From assembly GCF_004354915.1 (NCBI RefSeq), contig NZ_SMSI01000001.1:868001-932000 (forward strand): a stretch of DNA of 64,000 bases. The letters run 5' to 3'. The first letter of the stretch is position 1. Each line of letters opens with the position of its first letter. Positions 1 to 10,753 of this stretch are shown piece after piece. The notes under the pieces were generated by a model. The model saw only the letters and a list, made by a program, of their open reading frames with translations. It searched no databases and was not told the DNA's origin. Both the position numbers and the translations under genes were made by a program. The stretch is from Pseudohoeflea suaedae. Its GTDB lineage: Bacteria > Pseudomonadota > Alphaproteobacteria > Rhizobiales > Rhizobiaceae.

Positions 1-224
1 TTGCGGCCCGAGGCGCCATCGCCGAAGCGCGCGCCGTCGATGACGATCACCGATTTGCCGGCCCTGGCCAGATGGTAGGCCGCCTGCAAACCGGTAAAGC
101 CGCCGCCGACGATCAACACATCGGCTTCGGCATTGCCCGGCAGTTCGGGATAGAGGGGGCGATCGCTCAGCGTCGCCTGATAGAAGCTGATGCCAGGCGC
201 AATCGGGCTTTGATGGGTGGTCAT
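1..224 (-). CDS. puuB: gamma-glutamylputrescine oxidoreductase, N-terminal part (runs off window)
   Basis: Only the first 74 codons are present; the gene continues past base 1. The visible part is the N-terminus of a FAD-dependent oxidoreductase of the DAO family: a beta strand leading into the dinucleotide-binding glycines GGGFTG (residues 40-45), an acidic residue closing the second strand (VIVID, 59-63) and a GASGR segment (70-74) typical of PuuB-like enzymes. It starts 25 bases after the stop of the PuuA-like synthetase, so the two are probably co-transcribed. The family oxidises gamma-glutamylputrescine to the aldehyde in the Puu putrescine pathway. The substrate is inferred from the neighbour and the resemblance to PuuB; a related amine or glycine oxidase is the alternative. 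Confidence 0.75.
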   Translation of the reverse strand, partial: MTTHQSPIAPGISFYQATLSDRPLYPELPGNAEADVLIVGGGFTGLQAAYHLARAGKSVIVIDGARFGDGASGR

Positions 225-249
225 GTCTGTCTTCTCGAGAAAGGTCTGC

Positions 250-1686
250 TCAGACGTTGAGCAGCAGGAACTCACGTTCCCACGGGCTGATCACCCGCAT
301 GAAGGTTTCAAATTCGCCACGCTTCACGCCGGCATAGGTGTCGACGAAATCCTGGCCGAAGACACGGGCGAAATAGGGCTCGCTTTCCAGCAGGGAAACG
401 GCTTCCAGAAGCCCGCGCGGCAGATCCACCGAGCCTTCGTTGACCGCCTTTTCCGCCGGGCTGCCCGGCACGATCTCGTTGACCATCCCGATCCAGCCGC
501 AGGCCAGCGATGCCGCGAGCGCCAGGTATGGATTGGCATCCGATGACGGCAGCCGGTTTTCCACCCGTCGCGCCACCGGTTCGGAGGATGGAACACGGAA
601 GGCCGTGGTGCGGTTGTCATAGCCCCAGGCATTGTTGACCGGGCACGACATGTCCGGCGCCATCCGTCGGTAGGAGTTCACATAGGGCGCCATCATGACG
701 AGAGACTTCGGGATGAAGTGCTGCATGCCGCCGATGAAATGGAAGAAGGCCTCGCTCGGGCTGCCGTCGGCGTTGGAGAAGACGTTCTTGCCTGTCTTGG
801 CGTCGACCACCGATTGGTGGATGTGCATCGCCGATCCGGCTTCCTCCTGCATGGGCTTGGCCATGAAGGTGGCGTACATGCCGTGATTGAGCGCGGCTTC
901 ACGAATGGTGCGCTTGAACATGAAGACCTGGTCGGCGAGCTCGATCGGATCGCCGTGGCGCAGGTTGATTTCAAGCTGCGCAGGGCCTTCCTCGTGGATC
1001 AGCGTGTCGATCTCGAGGCCCTGCTTTTCCGAAAAGTCGTAGATATCGTCGACCAGCTCGTCGAACTCGTTGACGCCGGCGATCGTATAGGACTGGCCGC
1101 CCACGATTGTGCGGCCCGAACGGCCACGTGGTGGCTTGAGCGCGAGATCCGGGTCTTCCGACTGCGCAACCAGATAGAATTCGATTTCCGGTGCCACGAC
1201 CGGGCGCCAGCCGCGCTCTTCATAAAGTTCGAGCACATGGCGCAGGACCGAGCGCGGGGTGTAGGCGACGGGCTGCCCGTTCTTGTCCACGATATCGCAG
1301 ATGACCTGTGCCGTCGGATCCGTTTCCCACGGTACGCTGGCGAGCGTCGAAAGGTCCGGCATCAGCTTGAGGTCGCCGTCGAGCGGGTCGTAGCGGAAGT
1401 CGCCGGTCTCGGCGGGATATTCGCCCGAAATCGTCTGTTTGAAGACGGAGGACGGCAGCGACAGTGACGTGTTGGACGTGAATTTCGAGGTCGGCATCAT
1501 CTTGCCGCGCGGGACGCCGGCAAGGTCGGGGGTGATGCACTCGATGTCTTCGATGCCGCGGGCCCTCAGCCAGTCGTCGGCTTCCTTCCAGCTCTTCACG
1601 CCTCTCTTGGATTCGATATGTGCCGATTTTCCCTTGCGCGGTTTGGCCGGAGTTCCGGTTGGTTTGCCCGCCTTGTTCAGTACCAT
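250..1686 (-). CDS. puuA: glutamine synthetase family protein, gamma-glutamylputrescine synthetase-like
   Basis: A 478-residue glutamine synthetase type I relative. After a lysine-rich N-terminal tail of about 30 residues come the beta-grasp domain and the catalytic domain with the metal and substrate motifs APEIEFYLV, HEEGPAQLEINL, AGSAMHIHQS and NRTTAFRVPS, in family order. Length and the AMHIHQS box fit the PuuA/GlnT-like branch rather than housekeeping GlnA, which carries a C-terminal adenylylation site not seen here. It would ligate glutamate to putrescine in the cytoplasm, giving the substrate of the downstream PuuB-like oxidase. The potFGHI putrescine importer 8 kb away supports this. 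The start is the first ATG, with only a weak ribosome-binding site. Another gamma-glutamyl-polyamine or amine ligase cannot be excluded. Confidence 0.8.
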   Translation of the reverse strand: MVLNKAGKPTGTPAKPRKGKSAHIESKRGVKSWKEADDWLRARGIEDIECITPDLAGVPRGKMMPTSKFTSNTSLSLPSSVFKQTISGEYPAETGDFRYDPLDGDLKLMPDLSTLASVPWETDPTAQVICDIVDKNGQPVAYTPRSVLRHVLELYEERGWRPVVAPEIEFYLVAQSEDPDLALKPPRGRSGRTIVGGQSYTIAGVNEFDELVDDIYDFSEKQGLEIDTLIHEEGPAQLEINLRHGDPIELADQVFMFKRTIREAALNHGMYATFMAKPMQEEAGSAMHIHQSVVDAKTGKNVFSNADGSPSEAFFHFIGGMQHFIPKSLVMMAPYVNSYRRMAPDMSCPVNNAWGYDNRTTAFRVPSSEPVARRVENRLPSSDANPYLALAASLACGWIGMVNEIVPGSPAEKAVNEGSVDLPRGLLEAVSLLESEPYFARVFGQDFVDTYAGVKRGEFETFMRVISPWEREFLLLNV

Positions 1687-1950
1687 AAGTCACCGTTTCT
1701 GTTGTGAACGGCGCCATCATAACGGGATTTCATGAGAGCGCCAGACTCCGCTGCATTGCAGGAACCGGTTACGCTGAAGAAGTTTTCGATGAAAATTCAT
1801 GGGCGCGCTTCAGGTGCCGTTAACCGCTAACCCGTAGTTGTATTAGCCAACCTCGCCATGCGGATCGTGCCTTTTGCGCGTTTCCCACGGAATGCATGAT
1901 GCAGCAGGGGCAGCGCTGCCAGTTCAGTTCTTTGTCTCCCGGATATCGCT
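1687..1950. other. divergent intergenic region, puuA / chemoreceptor
   Basis: This 264-base gap must hold the promoters of both divergent genes. It is AT-richer than its surroundings near 1780-1850 and contains TTAACCGCTAAC at about 1820, which resembles but does not match a CtrA box because the second TTAA half is missing. No gene, terminator or convincing operator is seen. Confidence 0.4.
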
Positions 1951-4482
1951 ATGTCTATCGACCGCCTGCTCGCGCGTTTCTCCATTCAGACCAAGGTCCT
2001 CATTTTCGTGGTGCCTCTGATTGGCGGGATCGCTTCATTGGCTGCCATAAACTTCTATACCGGGTCGCTGCTCGGCCAGAGGCTGAACGGCACCGGCGCG
2101 TCGATAGAGTCGCTCAGCGGCTTTCAGGAAGCCTATTCGGGAATGAACGAATTCCTCGAGCACACCACGGAAGACAAGCGCAATGAAGTCACCCGTCAGC
2201 TCGACGCGCAAATCGAGAGCCTGGCCGGCAAGCAGCAGCTCGCCTCCAGCGACGTCGAACGGGATGCACTCACCAATGCCAGCGAAGTAGCCGGGGATCT
2301 CCGTACCAACGTCGATGCGCTCTGGGCCCTTCACGGTCAGGAAATGGGCATTCGCCGCGAGTTCGGCGAAATCAACACGCTTCTTGAGGAAATGGCGGCG
2401 CGGGCGACGTCACGCGGTGCTGAAATCCTCGAAGAGATCACCGGAGCCGAAGAGGAAGCCAAGGAGCTTCTGCGTCAGGCGGACTTTCTCGATGCCAGCG
2501 CCCGCGAGGTCGTCGAGATCGCGACTGCCATCGCCACGCCCTCGGAACCAGCCGAAGTCTTTGCGGCGGCTGAAGAGCTCAGCCGCAACATGCGCCGGAT
2601 GAAGACGAAGCTGCCGCGCGCCATTCCCGATGGTCAGCCCGGTCTCGACAGCATCATTTCGGACAATCTCAAGGGCATTCTTGATCTGCTGAAGGCGGAT
2701 GTGGTGAACCCCGCTTCGGTCAATCGCATCCAGCGTTTTGCCAACAATCTTCGTCCCGTCGGAATTCGCCTCCAGGGGCTTGCTTCCAAGCTCTCGAGCG
2801 AGGCCGCCAAGCGCTTCATCGAGATCGACCCGCAGGTCGTCCAGGGCCGGCTGCTGATCAACGGCATCACCGAATTCGCCAATCGCGCCGTCAATCTGGA
2901 GCTTCTGATCGCTGAATTTCTCGGCTTCCCGGACGAGACGCGTGCGGAAAACATGGCCGTGGGCCTGGTTCGCGTCGATCAGGTGATCCAGCAAATGGAA
3001 CTCGAGGAAGGCGGCCCCGCGATCATCGAACTGATCGGTGCGGAGCAGCTGGAACGGGTTCGCATGGTCAACCAGAATGCCGGCAGCCTCATGGATACGA
3101 TCGCAACCCGCGAGAACGCTTTCGATCTGGCATCTCAGCGGATCGAGGAGGGGTGGCAATCGATACTCGTCTTCGCCGACAGCCAGCGTAGCGCTGCCGC
3201 AGACACCAAGCAGCGCGCCGACGGAATTACCTTTGGCGGCGCCGCCATCGCCGGTCTGATCGCCGTGCTGGCGGCCACGCTGCTGGTCGCAGCACTCAAG
3301 CGTCCGATCATGCGTTTGGTGGACGGCATGCGCAATGTCGCGCAGGGCGATCTCGGCACCGAGGTTTCCGATACCGATCGTCGCGACGAAATCGGCGAGA
3401 TGGCGCGTGCCCTGGGCATCTTCCGTACGAATGCGATCGACAAGGTCCGCGTCGAGCGGGAGAGCGAAGGCGCCCGCGAACGCGCCGCCGCCGAACGCGC
3501 CCGCATGGATGAGGAAAAGGCCGTTGCCGAAGCCTCCGTCCAGGCCGCCGTCGCGGCTCTTGGTGCGGCGCTCAACAATCTAGCGCACGGCGATCTTGTC
3601 AGCCGGATCGAAACGCCCTTCGAGGGCAATCTCGACGTGCTGCGCGTGGATTTCAACGAATCCGTCGACCGCATGCGCGAGGCGATGTCGCGGATCCGCG
3701 ACAATGCCGAGATGATCCAGTCCAATGGTGGGCAGATGCAGGCTGCCGCCGACGACCTCGCACGTCGGACCGAGCAACAGGCCGCTTCCCTCGAGGAAGT
3801 TGCCGCCGCGGTCGAGCAGATCTCGTCGACCGTCCAGTCCTCGTCGGAGGCCGCCGCCCAGACCAACAGCCTTGCCATGGAAACCTGTTCCGACGTGGTC
3901 CGTTCGAGTGAAGTGGTCGCCGAGGCCGTCGACGCGATGGGCCGCATCGATGCCGCATCGGGCAAGATCGGTCACATCATCGAGGTTATCGACCAGATCG
4001 CCTTCCAGACCAACCTCCTGGCGCTCAATGCCGGTGTCGAGGCCGCGCGAGCCGGTGAGGCTGGACGAGGCTTTGCCGTGGTCGCCCAGGAGGTGCGCGA
4101 GCTTGCCGGTCGTTCGGCAACGGCTGCGAAGCAGATCAAGGCGCTCATCGAACACTCCGCCGTCGAGGTGCACAATGGTGTGTCGCTGGTCAACCAGAGC
4201 GGTGAAGCCATGAGCCGTGTGAACGAGCGTATCAACGAGATCACCCGGCATATCGAGGCGCTCGCTCGCGCCAGCAGCGAACAGGCTACCGGTCTGGCGG
4301 AAGTCAACAGCTCCGTGAGCCAGATGGACCAGATGACCCAGCAGAACGCGGCCATGGTGGAGGAGGTGAACGCTTCCAGCCAGTCGCTTGCCCATGAATC
4401 CGTCGCGCTGACGGAGCTTGTGAAGCAGTTCAGGACCAGTGTGGAATCCAAGGATGAAGCGCGGCATCCGGCGGCTGCGTAA
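1951..4482 (+). CDS. methyl-accepting chemotaxis protein
   Basis: A transmembrane chemoreceptor of 843 residues. TM1 lies at about residues 12-36, followed by a large predominantly helical periplasmic domain (about 37-425), TM2 at about 427-447, a HAMP domain (about 449-500), a second HAMP-like segment (about 540-590) and the cytoplasmic signalling domain. The conserved hairpin tip around residues 671-735 contains [20 protein letters not shown] and [15 protein letters not shown], which contact CheA and CheW. There is no C-terminal CheR/CheB pentapeptide; the protein ends in charged residues and alanines. The ligand is unknown, and the sensor domain is longer than the common 4-helix bundle. 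It is monocistronic, with no che genes nearby. The ATG at 1951 places TM1 directly at the N-terminus. Confidence 0.93.
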   Translation: MSIDRLLARFSIQTKVLIFVVPLIGGIASLAAINFYTGSLLGQRLNGTGASIESLSGFQEAYSGMNEFLEHTTEDKRNEVTRQLDAQIESLAGKQQLASSDVERDALTNASEVAGDLRTNVDALWALHGQEMGIRREFGEINTLLEEMAARATSRGAEILEEITGAEEEAKELLRQADFLDASAREVVEIATAIATPSEPAEVFAAAEELSRNMRRMKTKLPRAIPDGQPGLDSIISDNLKGILDLLKADVVNPASVNRIQRFANNLRPVGIRLQGLASKLSSEAAKRFIEIDPQVVQGRLLINGITEFANRAVNLELLIAEFLGFPDETRAENMAVGLVRVDQVIQQMELEEGGPAIIELIGAEQLERVRMVNQNAGSLMDTIATRENAFDLASQRIEEGWQSILVFADSQRSAAADTKQRADGITFGGAAIAGLIAVLAATLLVAALKRPIMRLVDGMRNVAQGDLGTEVSDTDRRDEIGEMARALGIFRTNAIDKVRVERESEGARERAAAERARMDEEKAVAEASVQAAVAALGAALNNLAHGDLVSRIETPFEGNLDVLRVDFNESVDRMREAMSRIRDNAEMIQSNGGQMQAAADDLARRTEQQAASLEEVAAAVEQISSTVQSSSEAAAQTNSLAMETCSDVVRSSEVVAEAVDAMGRIDAASGKIGHIIEVIDQIAFQTNLLALNAGVEAARAGEAGRGFAVVAQEVRELAGRSATAAKQIKALIEHSAVEVHNGVSLVNQSGEAMSRVNERINEITRHIEALARASSEQATGLAEVNSSVSQMDQMTQQNAAMVEEVNASSQSLAHESVALTELVKQFRTSVESKDEARHPAAA

Positions 4483-4814
4483 CAGAAGCGCAGGCGGCCG
4501 GCCGCGGTGGCAAAAGTGCAACAGCGGGCGGTCATCAAGCCATTTCAAATATGCTGGTCTTGGCATCGGGCGGGCGCGGGCGTAGGTTCGCGCCTGCTTC
4601 CGCTTCGAAGGAGTCCGGGCCGATGAACACCTTGCCGAGAATTGATTAGCGCCGCGCTGCGCCCGGTACCGGTCTAAGCTTCCTGTCCGTTTTTCAGACC
4701 CGACCGCCTGCGCGTCTTCGCGCTGCCCCGGTCGCGAGCATTTTCTGCCTCGCGCCGCATTTCCTGTTTTGGCGAGCGAAAGCGCTCACCGCCCTTTTTC
4801 GAGAGGTACTCCTC
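4483..4814 (+). other. intergenic region with possible 8-codon leader ORF
   Basis: This 332-base stretch has no recognisable gene. It contains a GC-rich self-complementary patch (CGGCCGGCCG near 4494) just after the chemoreceptor stop, without a T-run. A tiny reading frame at 4623-4649 (ATG AAC ACC TTG CCG AGA ATT GAT TAG) is preceded by AAGGAG about ten bases upstream, so it could be a leader peptide for the downstream exporter. That is inference only. Confidence 0.3.
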
Positions 4815-6014
4815 ATGGCATCCGGAATGTTCCGTACTGCCCTCATTCTCGGTCTCCTGTGCTGTGTCGGTCCGTTCAGCATCGACATGTATCTGCCGGC
4901 CATGCCCGCGGTCGGGCGGACGCTTGGCGGAACCGTTGCGGCAACGCAGATGACGATCACCGCCTACTTCATTGCCTTCGGTCTCGCGCAGATCGTCTAC
5001 GGGCCGCTGGCCGACAAATACGGTCGCAAGCCGCCGCTGATCGCCGGTCTGGTGTTGTTCATCGCCGGCTCTGCCGGCTGCGTGATCGCACCCGACATCT
5101 CCACCTTCATCGCCTTCCGGTTCCTGCAGGGGCTCGGCGGTGCAGCGGCGATGGTGATCCCGCGCGCCATCATCCGCGACCAGTATACCGGGCCTGCCGC
5201 AACGAGGCTGATGGCGATGGTCATGCTGGTGATCTCGGTGTCGCCGATGCTCGCGCCACTGGCCGGCTCCGGTGTCATCGCGCTCTCCGGATGGCGGACG
5301 ATCTTTGTCGTGCTGGCGCTTGCCGGTGTCGCCTCGATCCTCGTGACGATCTTCCTTCAGCCGGAGACGCTGGCGCGGGAACACCGCGTGCCGATCGACA
5401 TGAAGAATCTCTGGGCCGGCACCAAGGTTCTGGTGTCCGATCGCGTCTTCATGGGCGCGACTTTTGTCGGCGCATTCGGGTTTTCGAGCTTTCTCGTGTT
5501 CCTGGCGAGCGCCTCGTTCGTCTACACGGGCTATTACGGTCTGAGTTCGGTCGAGTTCAGCCTTGCATTCGCCGCGAACGCGCTGGGCTTTTTCTCCGCC
5601 TCGCAATTTGCCGGCCCGCTCGGAGAGCGCATAGGCATGGGAACGATGATCGCGCGCGGCGTGACGGGTTTTCTGGTGATGTCCCTGCTCCTTGCTGCCC
5701 TTGTGGGGGCCGGGTTCGATTCGCTCTACCTCATCATCGCCTGCCTGTTCCTCGCCAATGCATGTCTTGGCCTGGTGATCCCGACATCGATGGTTGTCGC
5801 GCTCGACGATCACGGCGAGATCGCCGGTCTGGCGTCCTCGCTCGGCGGCATGCTGCAGATGCTGGTCGGAGGCTTGATGACGGCTGTGGTGGCACCGTTC
5901 TTCTCGGTGTCTCCGCTGCCCATGGTGGTTGCCATCGCGCTTTGCGCCGTGCTGACCTTCATCGTGCTCCGGCTCACCGCATCGGCAAGCGCCCGCAAAA
6001 TCCCGGTCGTCTGA
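4815..6014 (+). CDS. MFS multidrug efflux transporter, Bcr/CflA family
   Basis: A 399-residue inner-membrane major facilitator with twelve hydrophobic segments. The opening (residues about 5-30) carries the SIDMYLPAMP motif characteristic of Bcr/CflA drug:proton antiporters. Motif A follows between TM2 and TM3 as GPLADKYGRKP, and RFLQGLGGA (motif B) in TM4. Family members export bicyclomycin, chloramphenicol, sulfonamides or dipeptides; the substrate here is unknown. The gene is monocistronic and ends at a strong hairpin. The ATG at 4815 follows a GAGG-type ribosome-binding site and gives the normal cytoplasmic N-terminus. Confidence 0.9.
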   Translation: MASGMFRTALILGLLCCVGPFSIDMYLPAMPAVGRTLGGTVAATQMTITAYFIAFGLAQIVYGPLADKYGRKPPLIAGLVLFIAGSAGCVIAPDISTFIAFRFLQGLGGAAAMVIPRAIIRDQYTGPAATRLMAMVMLVISVSPMLAPLAGSGVIALSGWRTIFVVLALAGVASILVTIFLQPETLAREHRVPIDMKNLWAGTKVLVSDRVFMGATFVGAFGFSSFLVFLASASFVYTGYYGLSSVEFSLAFAANALGFFSASQFAGPLGERIGMGTMIARGVTGFLVMSLLLAALVGAGFDSLYLIIACLFLANACLGLVIPTSMVVALDDHGEIAGLASSLGGMLQMLVGGLMTAVVAPFFSVSPLPMVVAIALCAVLTFIVLRLTASASARKIPVV

Positions 6015-6037
6015 AGCAGGGCAGGCGCACAAAAAAA

Positions 6038-6064
6038 GCCGCCGTGGAGGAAAACCGCGGCGGC
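6038..6064. terminator. bidirectional intrinsic terminator
   Basis: A GCCGCCGTGG / CCGCGGCGGC stem (one mismatch) is flanked by an A7 run on the left and TTCTTTT on the right. It can therefore end the plus-strand MFS transcript and the minus-strand transcript of the small protein that starts at 6330. Confidence 0.8.
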
Positions 6065-6090
6065 TTCTTTTCGACTGGAGGTCGAAGGGC

Positions 6091-6330
6091 CTAGCTGCGA
6101 CCCTGGGTAACGATGACCGGGATCAGCAGGTCACCCCAGTTTCCTTCCCCGCCGTGATGGCGGGCCGAACGCACCAGTTCCACTGAAACCCCGGCATCGA
6201 CCGCCTTCATGACGGCGTGATTGAGGCGGTGCAGGTCGTTTGCCACCATGCGGATGGCTGCCTGCTGGTCGGTCGACATGGACGTGGACTGCTCCTCCGC
6301 CCGTTCCTTGACTCGGGTCTGCGGTGTCAT
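6091..6330 (-). CDS. conserved small hypothetical protein (79 aa)
   Basis: I do not recognise a named family. The 79-residue product has no signal peptide or membrane segment. It has a polar N-terminal third, a central amphipathic helix (AIRMVANDLHRLNHAVMKAV), a basic-histidine patch (RSARHHGGEGNWGD) and a hydrophobic end (LLIPVIVTQG). The ATG at 6330 is chosen because GAGGAGAA lies just upstream. It sits 79 bases downstream of isocitrate lyase on the same strand, so it is probably expressed with aceA by read-through. I recall a small hypothetical protein beside aceA in rhizobia, so a link to the glyoxylate shunt is possible but unproven. Confidence 0.75.
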   Translation of the reverse strand: MTPQTRVKERAEEQSTSMSTDQQAAIRMVANDLHRLNHAVMKAVDAGVSVELVRSARHHGGEGNWGDLLIPVIVTQGRS

Positions 6331-6409
6331 GGCATTTCTCCTCTTGTAATCGGGGTTCTTGATTGCGTTTCGGTTATGCCCTCCGCCCAAGGCGGAGTGC
6401 GGTGAAGGC

Positions 6410-7699
<1,290 letters not shown>

Positions 7700-7766
7700 G
7701 TCCTGTCTCCAGTCTTTCTGTTGTTCTTTCGGCGGACCGCCCGGGAGGCTCGCTTTGTCCGCGCTC

Positions 7767-7938
7767 GATGTAACTGGATTTACATCTTCTCTCCGCGATC
7801 TCCAGAAAATCCCGGAATAGCGGGAGGAAATTGAGGTCATGCTGTATTGCGTTTGACAAGGCCGGGCTGTAAATTTGTAAAGAATGTAAAGTCCGCACGG
7901 CAGCTTCGCGTTGTCGAGTTTTGTCAATTTTCGTAAAG
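7767..7938. promoter_or_regulatory. operator array between aceA and its divergent regulator
   Basis: The intergenic DNA holds an exact inverted repeat GATGTAA-N6-TTACATC (7767-7786), in the aceA leader. It also holds three TGTAAA direct repeats starting at 7868, 7876 and 7885, and a CGTAAAG at 7932-7938 just before the regulator's start codon. The shared TGTAA core suggests binding sites for one regulator, most simply the adjacent ScfR/RamB-like protein controlling aceA and itself. Binding is inferred; the repeats are directly visible. Confidence 0.6.
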
Positions 7939-7945
7939 TTGACCC

Positions 7946-9382
7946 ATGGCCGACCAGAAAATATTTGCCGGACCCCGCATAAGGCGCATTCGCAAGGAAC
8001 GCGGGCTTACCCAGGCCGCGATGGCCGAGGCGCTGGGCATATCGCCGTCCTATCTCAACCTCATCGAGCGCAACCAGCGGCCGCTGACCGTGCAGCTGAT
8101 CCTCAAGCTCACCTCTGTCTACAAGGTGGATGCGGAGGTCCTTCAGGGCGAAGGCGGGCAGACCCTTGTGGCCCTGAGAGAGGCTTTTGCCGATCCGTTG
8201 CTCGCCGGCGAATTGCCCGGCGACGAGGAAATGGTGGAAGTTGCCGAGGCTGCCCCCAACGCCGCGGCGGCCGTGGTCAAGCTCTATCGCGCCTACAAGG
8301 AGCAGGCGAGCCGCATGTCGGACATTTCGGCGATGCTTGCCGGCGAGGGGCGGGTGGCCGAATTGCCTGCTGCCAGGATGCCGATGGACGAGGTGCGCGA
8401 GGTTCTCGAAACCCGCCCCAATCATTTTGCGGCGATCGAGGAAGAGGCCGAAGCCTTTCATGCGCTCCTCAAGCCCGGCGACGACCTGATGGGCGCGTTG
8501 CGGGGATGGCTGCAAAGCGAGCACGGTATCGTGGTTCGCACCTTGCCGGTCGCGACCATGCCCAACTGGCGCCGCCGCTACGACAGGCATTCGCATCGCC
8601 TGTTCATTTCCGAACGTCTTTCGCTCTATGACCAGTTGCGTGAAGTCGCCATGGAGGCGGCGCTCATCCGCATGCAGGTGGCGATCACCGCCGCGGTCAA
8701 TCAGCTGGGGCTCTCGGGAGACGAGGCCCGCCGTATCGCCCGTTTCGAAATGGCCCGCTACGCCGCCCATGCCTTGATGATGCCCTATGCGGCCTTCCTG
8801 GCAGCCGCGCAGCGCGCTCGCTATGACATGGACGTGCTGCGCTCGCGCTTCGGGGTTTCCTTCGAGCAGGCCGCCAATCGCGCCACGACGCTATGCCGCA
8901 AGGATGCCGGCGGCGTGCCCTTCTTCATGCTCGAGGTGGACGTGGCGGGAAACCAGTTTCGCCGCGCCGGCGCACAGGGTTTTCCCCGCCAGCGTTTCGG
9001 CGGTCATTGCCCGAAGCTCTCCATCCATTCCGCCTTCGCCCAGCCGGGCCAAATTCTGGTCGAGGCGGTGGAATCGCCGTCAGGTGCCGAGTTCCTGACC
9101 GTATCGCGTACACTGGAGGGGCCTCAGGGAGCCTATGCCGAACGGCCGCGCCGCACGGCAGTCCTTCTCGGCTGCGATATCGCCCATCGCGGCGATGTGG
9201 TCTATGGCGACACGGTTCCGCCGCGACCGGGCGCGCCGGGCGGCAGCCTGACCGTTCCGATAGGCCCCGCCTGCAGGTTGTGTGAGAGATCGGGCTGCCT
9301 CGCACGCGCAGAGCCGCCGATCACCCGGCCTCTCGGACTCGACGAGATGGTGACCGGCATATCCGTTTTCGATTTCCAGTAG
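7946..9382 (+). CDS. XRE-family short-chain acyl-CoA-responsive regulator (ScfR/RamB-like)
   Basis: A 478-residue regulator. An XRE helix-turn-helix occupies residues about 9-66 ([20 protein letters not shown], then [14 protein letters not shown]). A long central part resembles the IrrE-type DUF955 region (about 170-260), and the C-terminal part resembles DUF2083, ending with a cysteine cluster ([18 protein letters not shown]). The HTH/DUF955/DUF2083 order and length are those of RamB and ScfR-type regulators of acetate and short-chain fatty acid metabolism. Its divergent position next to isocitrate lyase, with TGTAA repeats between, indicates control of aceA; activation or repression cannot be told. 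The ATG at 7946 is the first in frame and has no strong ribosome-binding site. Confidence 0.85.
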   Translation: MADQKIFAGPRIRRIRKERGLTQAAMAEALGISPSYLNLIERNQRPLTVQLILKLTSVYKVDAEVLQGEGGQTLVALREAFADPLLAGELPGDEEMVEVAEAAPNAAAAVVKLYRAYKEQASRMSDISAMLAGEGRVAELPAARMPMDEVREVLETRPNHFAAIEEEAEAFHALLKPGDDLMGALRGWLQSEHGIVVRTLPVATMPNWRRRYDRHSHRLFISERLSLYDQLREVAMEAALIRMQVAITAAVNQLGLSGDEARRIARFEMARYAAHALMMPYAAFLAAAQRARYDMDVLRSRFGVSFEQAANRATTLCRKDAGGVPFFMLEVDVAGNQFRRAGAQGFPRQRFGGHCPKLSIHSAFAQPGQILVEAVESPSGAEFLTVSRTLEGPQGAYAERPRRTAVLLGCDIAHRGDVVYGDTVPPRPGAPGGSLTVPIGPACRLCERSGCLARAEPPITRPLGLDEMVTGISVFDFQ

Positions 9383-9578
9383 GGCTTGCAAACGCCTCGC
9401 GGTTGATGCCTCATTTTTACGCTTGGGCATTGACTGCAAAATGCTTGGTCATACCTCTTGTGGCGACCACAATTAATTTTTAGGGTTGCTGCAAAGGTGT
9501 GAAGGAGCAGCCAAATGGCCCAACCGGCAGCGCCGATAGTGCAGCAGTTAGAACGACAAAACGACAGAGGGGTCACCC
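9383..9578 (+). promoter_or_regulatory. potF leader and promoter region
   Basis: This region ahead of potF is AT-rich around 9410-9490. It contains TGGTCATACCT (9446-9456), close to the TGGTNNNACCA-type sites of FadR-subfamily GntR regulators, and a larger TGGTC-N14-GACCA dyad overlapping it. No promoter hexamers are clear enough to call. A GntR-type operator is a weak inference. Confidence 0.3.
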
Positions 9579-10679
9579 ATGAAAACCACATCGAAGATAT
9601 TCACCGCTGCGGCCGCGATCTTCGCGGCGACCACGATGCTCGCCTCCGCCCAGGAGCGCGTGGTGAACGTCTACAACTGGTCGGATTACATTGATGAGTC
9701 CATCCTGTCCGACTTCACCAAGGAGACCGGCATCAAGGTCGTCTACGATGTCTTCGATTCCAACGAGGTTCTCGAAACCAAGCTCCTCGCCGGTGGCACC
9801 GGCTACGACATCGTCGTGCCGACGGGGACCTTCCTCGCCAACCAGATCAAGGCCGGCGTCTTCCAGAAGCTCGACAAGGACAAGCTGCCGAACCTGTCCA
9901 ACATGGATCCGGCCATCTCCGAGCGCCTGGCCAAATACGATCCCGGAAACGAGTATGCGATCAACTACATGTGGGGCACCACCGGTCTCGGCATCAATGT
10001 CGACAAGGTGAAGCAGATCCTGGGCGAGGATACCGAGCTTGATAGCTGGGATCTGCTGTTCAACAAGGAAACCGCCGACAAGCTGGCCGATTGCGGCATC
10101 TTCATGCTCGACGCGCCGACCGAGACCTTCCCGGCTGCACGCAACTATCTCGGCCTGGATCCGGACGACAAGAGTGCCGAAACGCTTGAAAAGGCCAAGG
10201 CGAAGCTTCTCGAGATCCGCCCGGACATTCGCAAGTTCCACTCTTCGGAATACATCAATGCGCTCGCAAACGGCGATATCTGCATGGCGATGGGCTGGTC
10301 GGGCGACGTGCTGCAGGCCCGTGACCGCGCGGCGGAAGCCGATGCCGGCGTGACCGTCGAATACATCATCCCCAAGGAAGGTGCGCTGATGTGGTTCGAC
10401 AACATGGCCATCCCGTCCGATGCGCCGCATGTCGAGGAAGCGCATGAGTTCCTGAACTATATCATGAAGCCGGAAGTCATGGCGAAGGCGTCGAACTACG
10501 TCTACTACGCCAATGGCAACAAGGCCTCCCAGGAATTCCTCAATGAAGACGTGATCGGTGACCCGGCCATCTACCCGAGCGATGAGGCCATGGGCCGCCT
10601 TTACACCGTTTCGCCTGAAAACGCCCGCGAGAAGCGGGAGCTCAACAGGGCCTGGACCGAGGTCAAGACGGGCCAGTAA
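9579..10679 (+). CDS. potF: putrescine ABC transporter, periplasmic binding protein
   Basis: A 366-residue extracytoplasmic binding protein with a Sec signal peptide of about 24 residues (basic start, alanine-rich core, cleavage near ASAQE). The mature part opens with VVNVYNWSDYIDESIL, the hallmark of PotD/PotF polyamine-binding proteins, and carries the Asp/Trp/Tyr-containing ligand segments (GTTGLGINVD, AMGWSGDVLQA, EGALMWFDNMAIP). It delivers putrescine to PotGHI. It is the first gene of potFGHI and is followed by an intrinsic terminator, so it should be made in excess over the membrane parts, as is common for binding proteins. Confidence 0.93.
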   Translation: MKTTSKIFTAAAAIFAATTMLASAQERVVNVYNWSDYIDESILSDFTKETGIKVVYDVFDSNEVLETKLLAGGTGYDIVVPTGTFLANQIKAGVFQKLDKDKLPNLSNMDPAISERLAKYDPGNEYAINYMWGTTGLGINVDKVKQILGEDTELDSWDLLFNKETADKLADCGIFMLDAPTETFPAARNYLGLDPDDKSAETLEKAKAKLLEIRPDIRKFHSSEYINALANGDICMAMGWSGDVLQARDRAAEADAGVTVEYIIPKEGALMWFDNMAIPSDAPHVEEAHEFLNYIMKPEVMAKASNYVYYANGNKASQEFLNEDVIGDPAIYPSDEAMGRLYTVSPENAREKRELNRAWTEVKTGQ

Positions 10680-10693
10680 GCAAGCCTCTCCAC

Positions 10694-10722
10694 CCCCGGG
10701 CTGTCTGGCCCGGGGTTTTTTC
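10694..10722 (+). terminator. intra-operon terminator after potF
   Basis: A perfect 8-bp stem CCCCGGGC-TGTCTG-GCCCGGGG is followed by T6. It lies 14 bases after the potF stop and 32 bases before potG, so partial termination would reduce expression of the ATPase and permeases relative to the binding protein. Confidence 0.85.
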
Positions 10723-10753
10723 TTCGTGTTTTTCGTCGGGGCGGGGTGCCAGC

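Noticed and set aside
4674-6032. 452-residue minus-strand open frame opposite the MFS gene
   Set aside because: It is antisense to a clear membrane transporter, its product is rich in His, Arg and Asp without any domain, and it lacks a ribosome-binding site; such frames are common in GC-rich DNA.
7700-8770. N-terminal extension of isocitrate lyase to 786 residues
   Set aside because: The extra part is antisense to the ScfR/RamB-like regulator and covers the intergenic operators; the family start with a good ribosome-binding site is at 7699.
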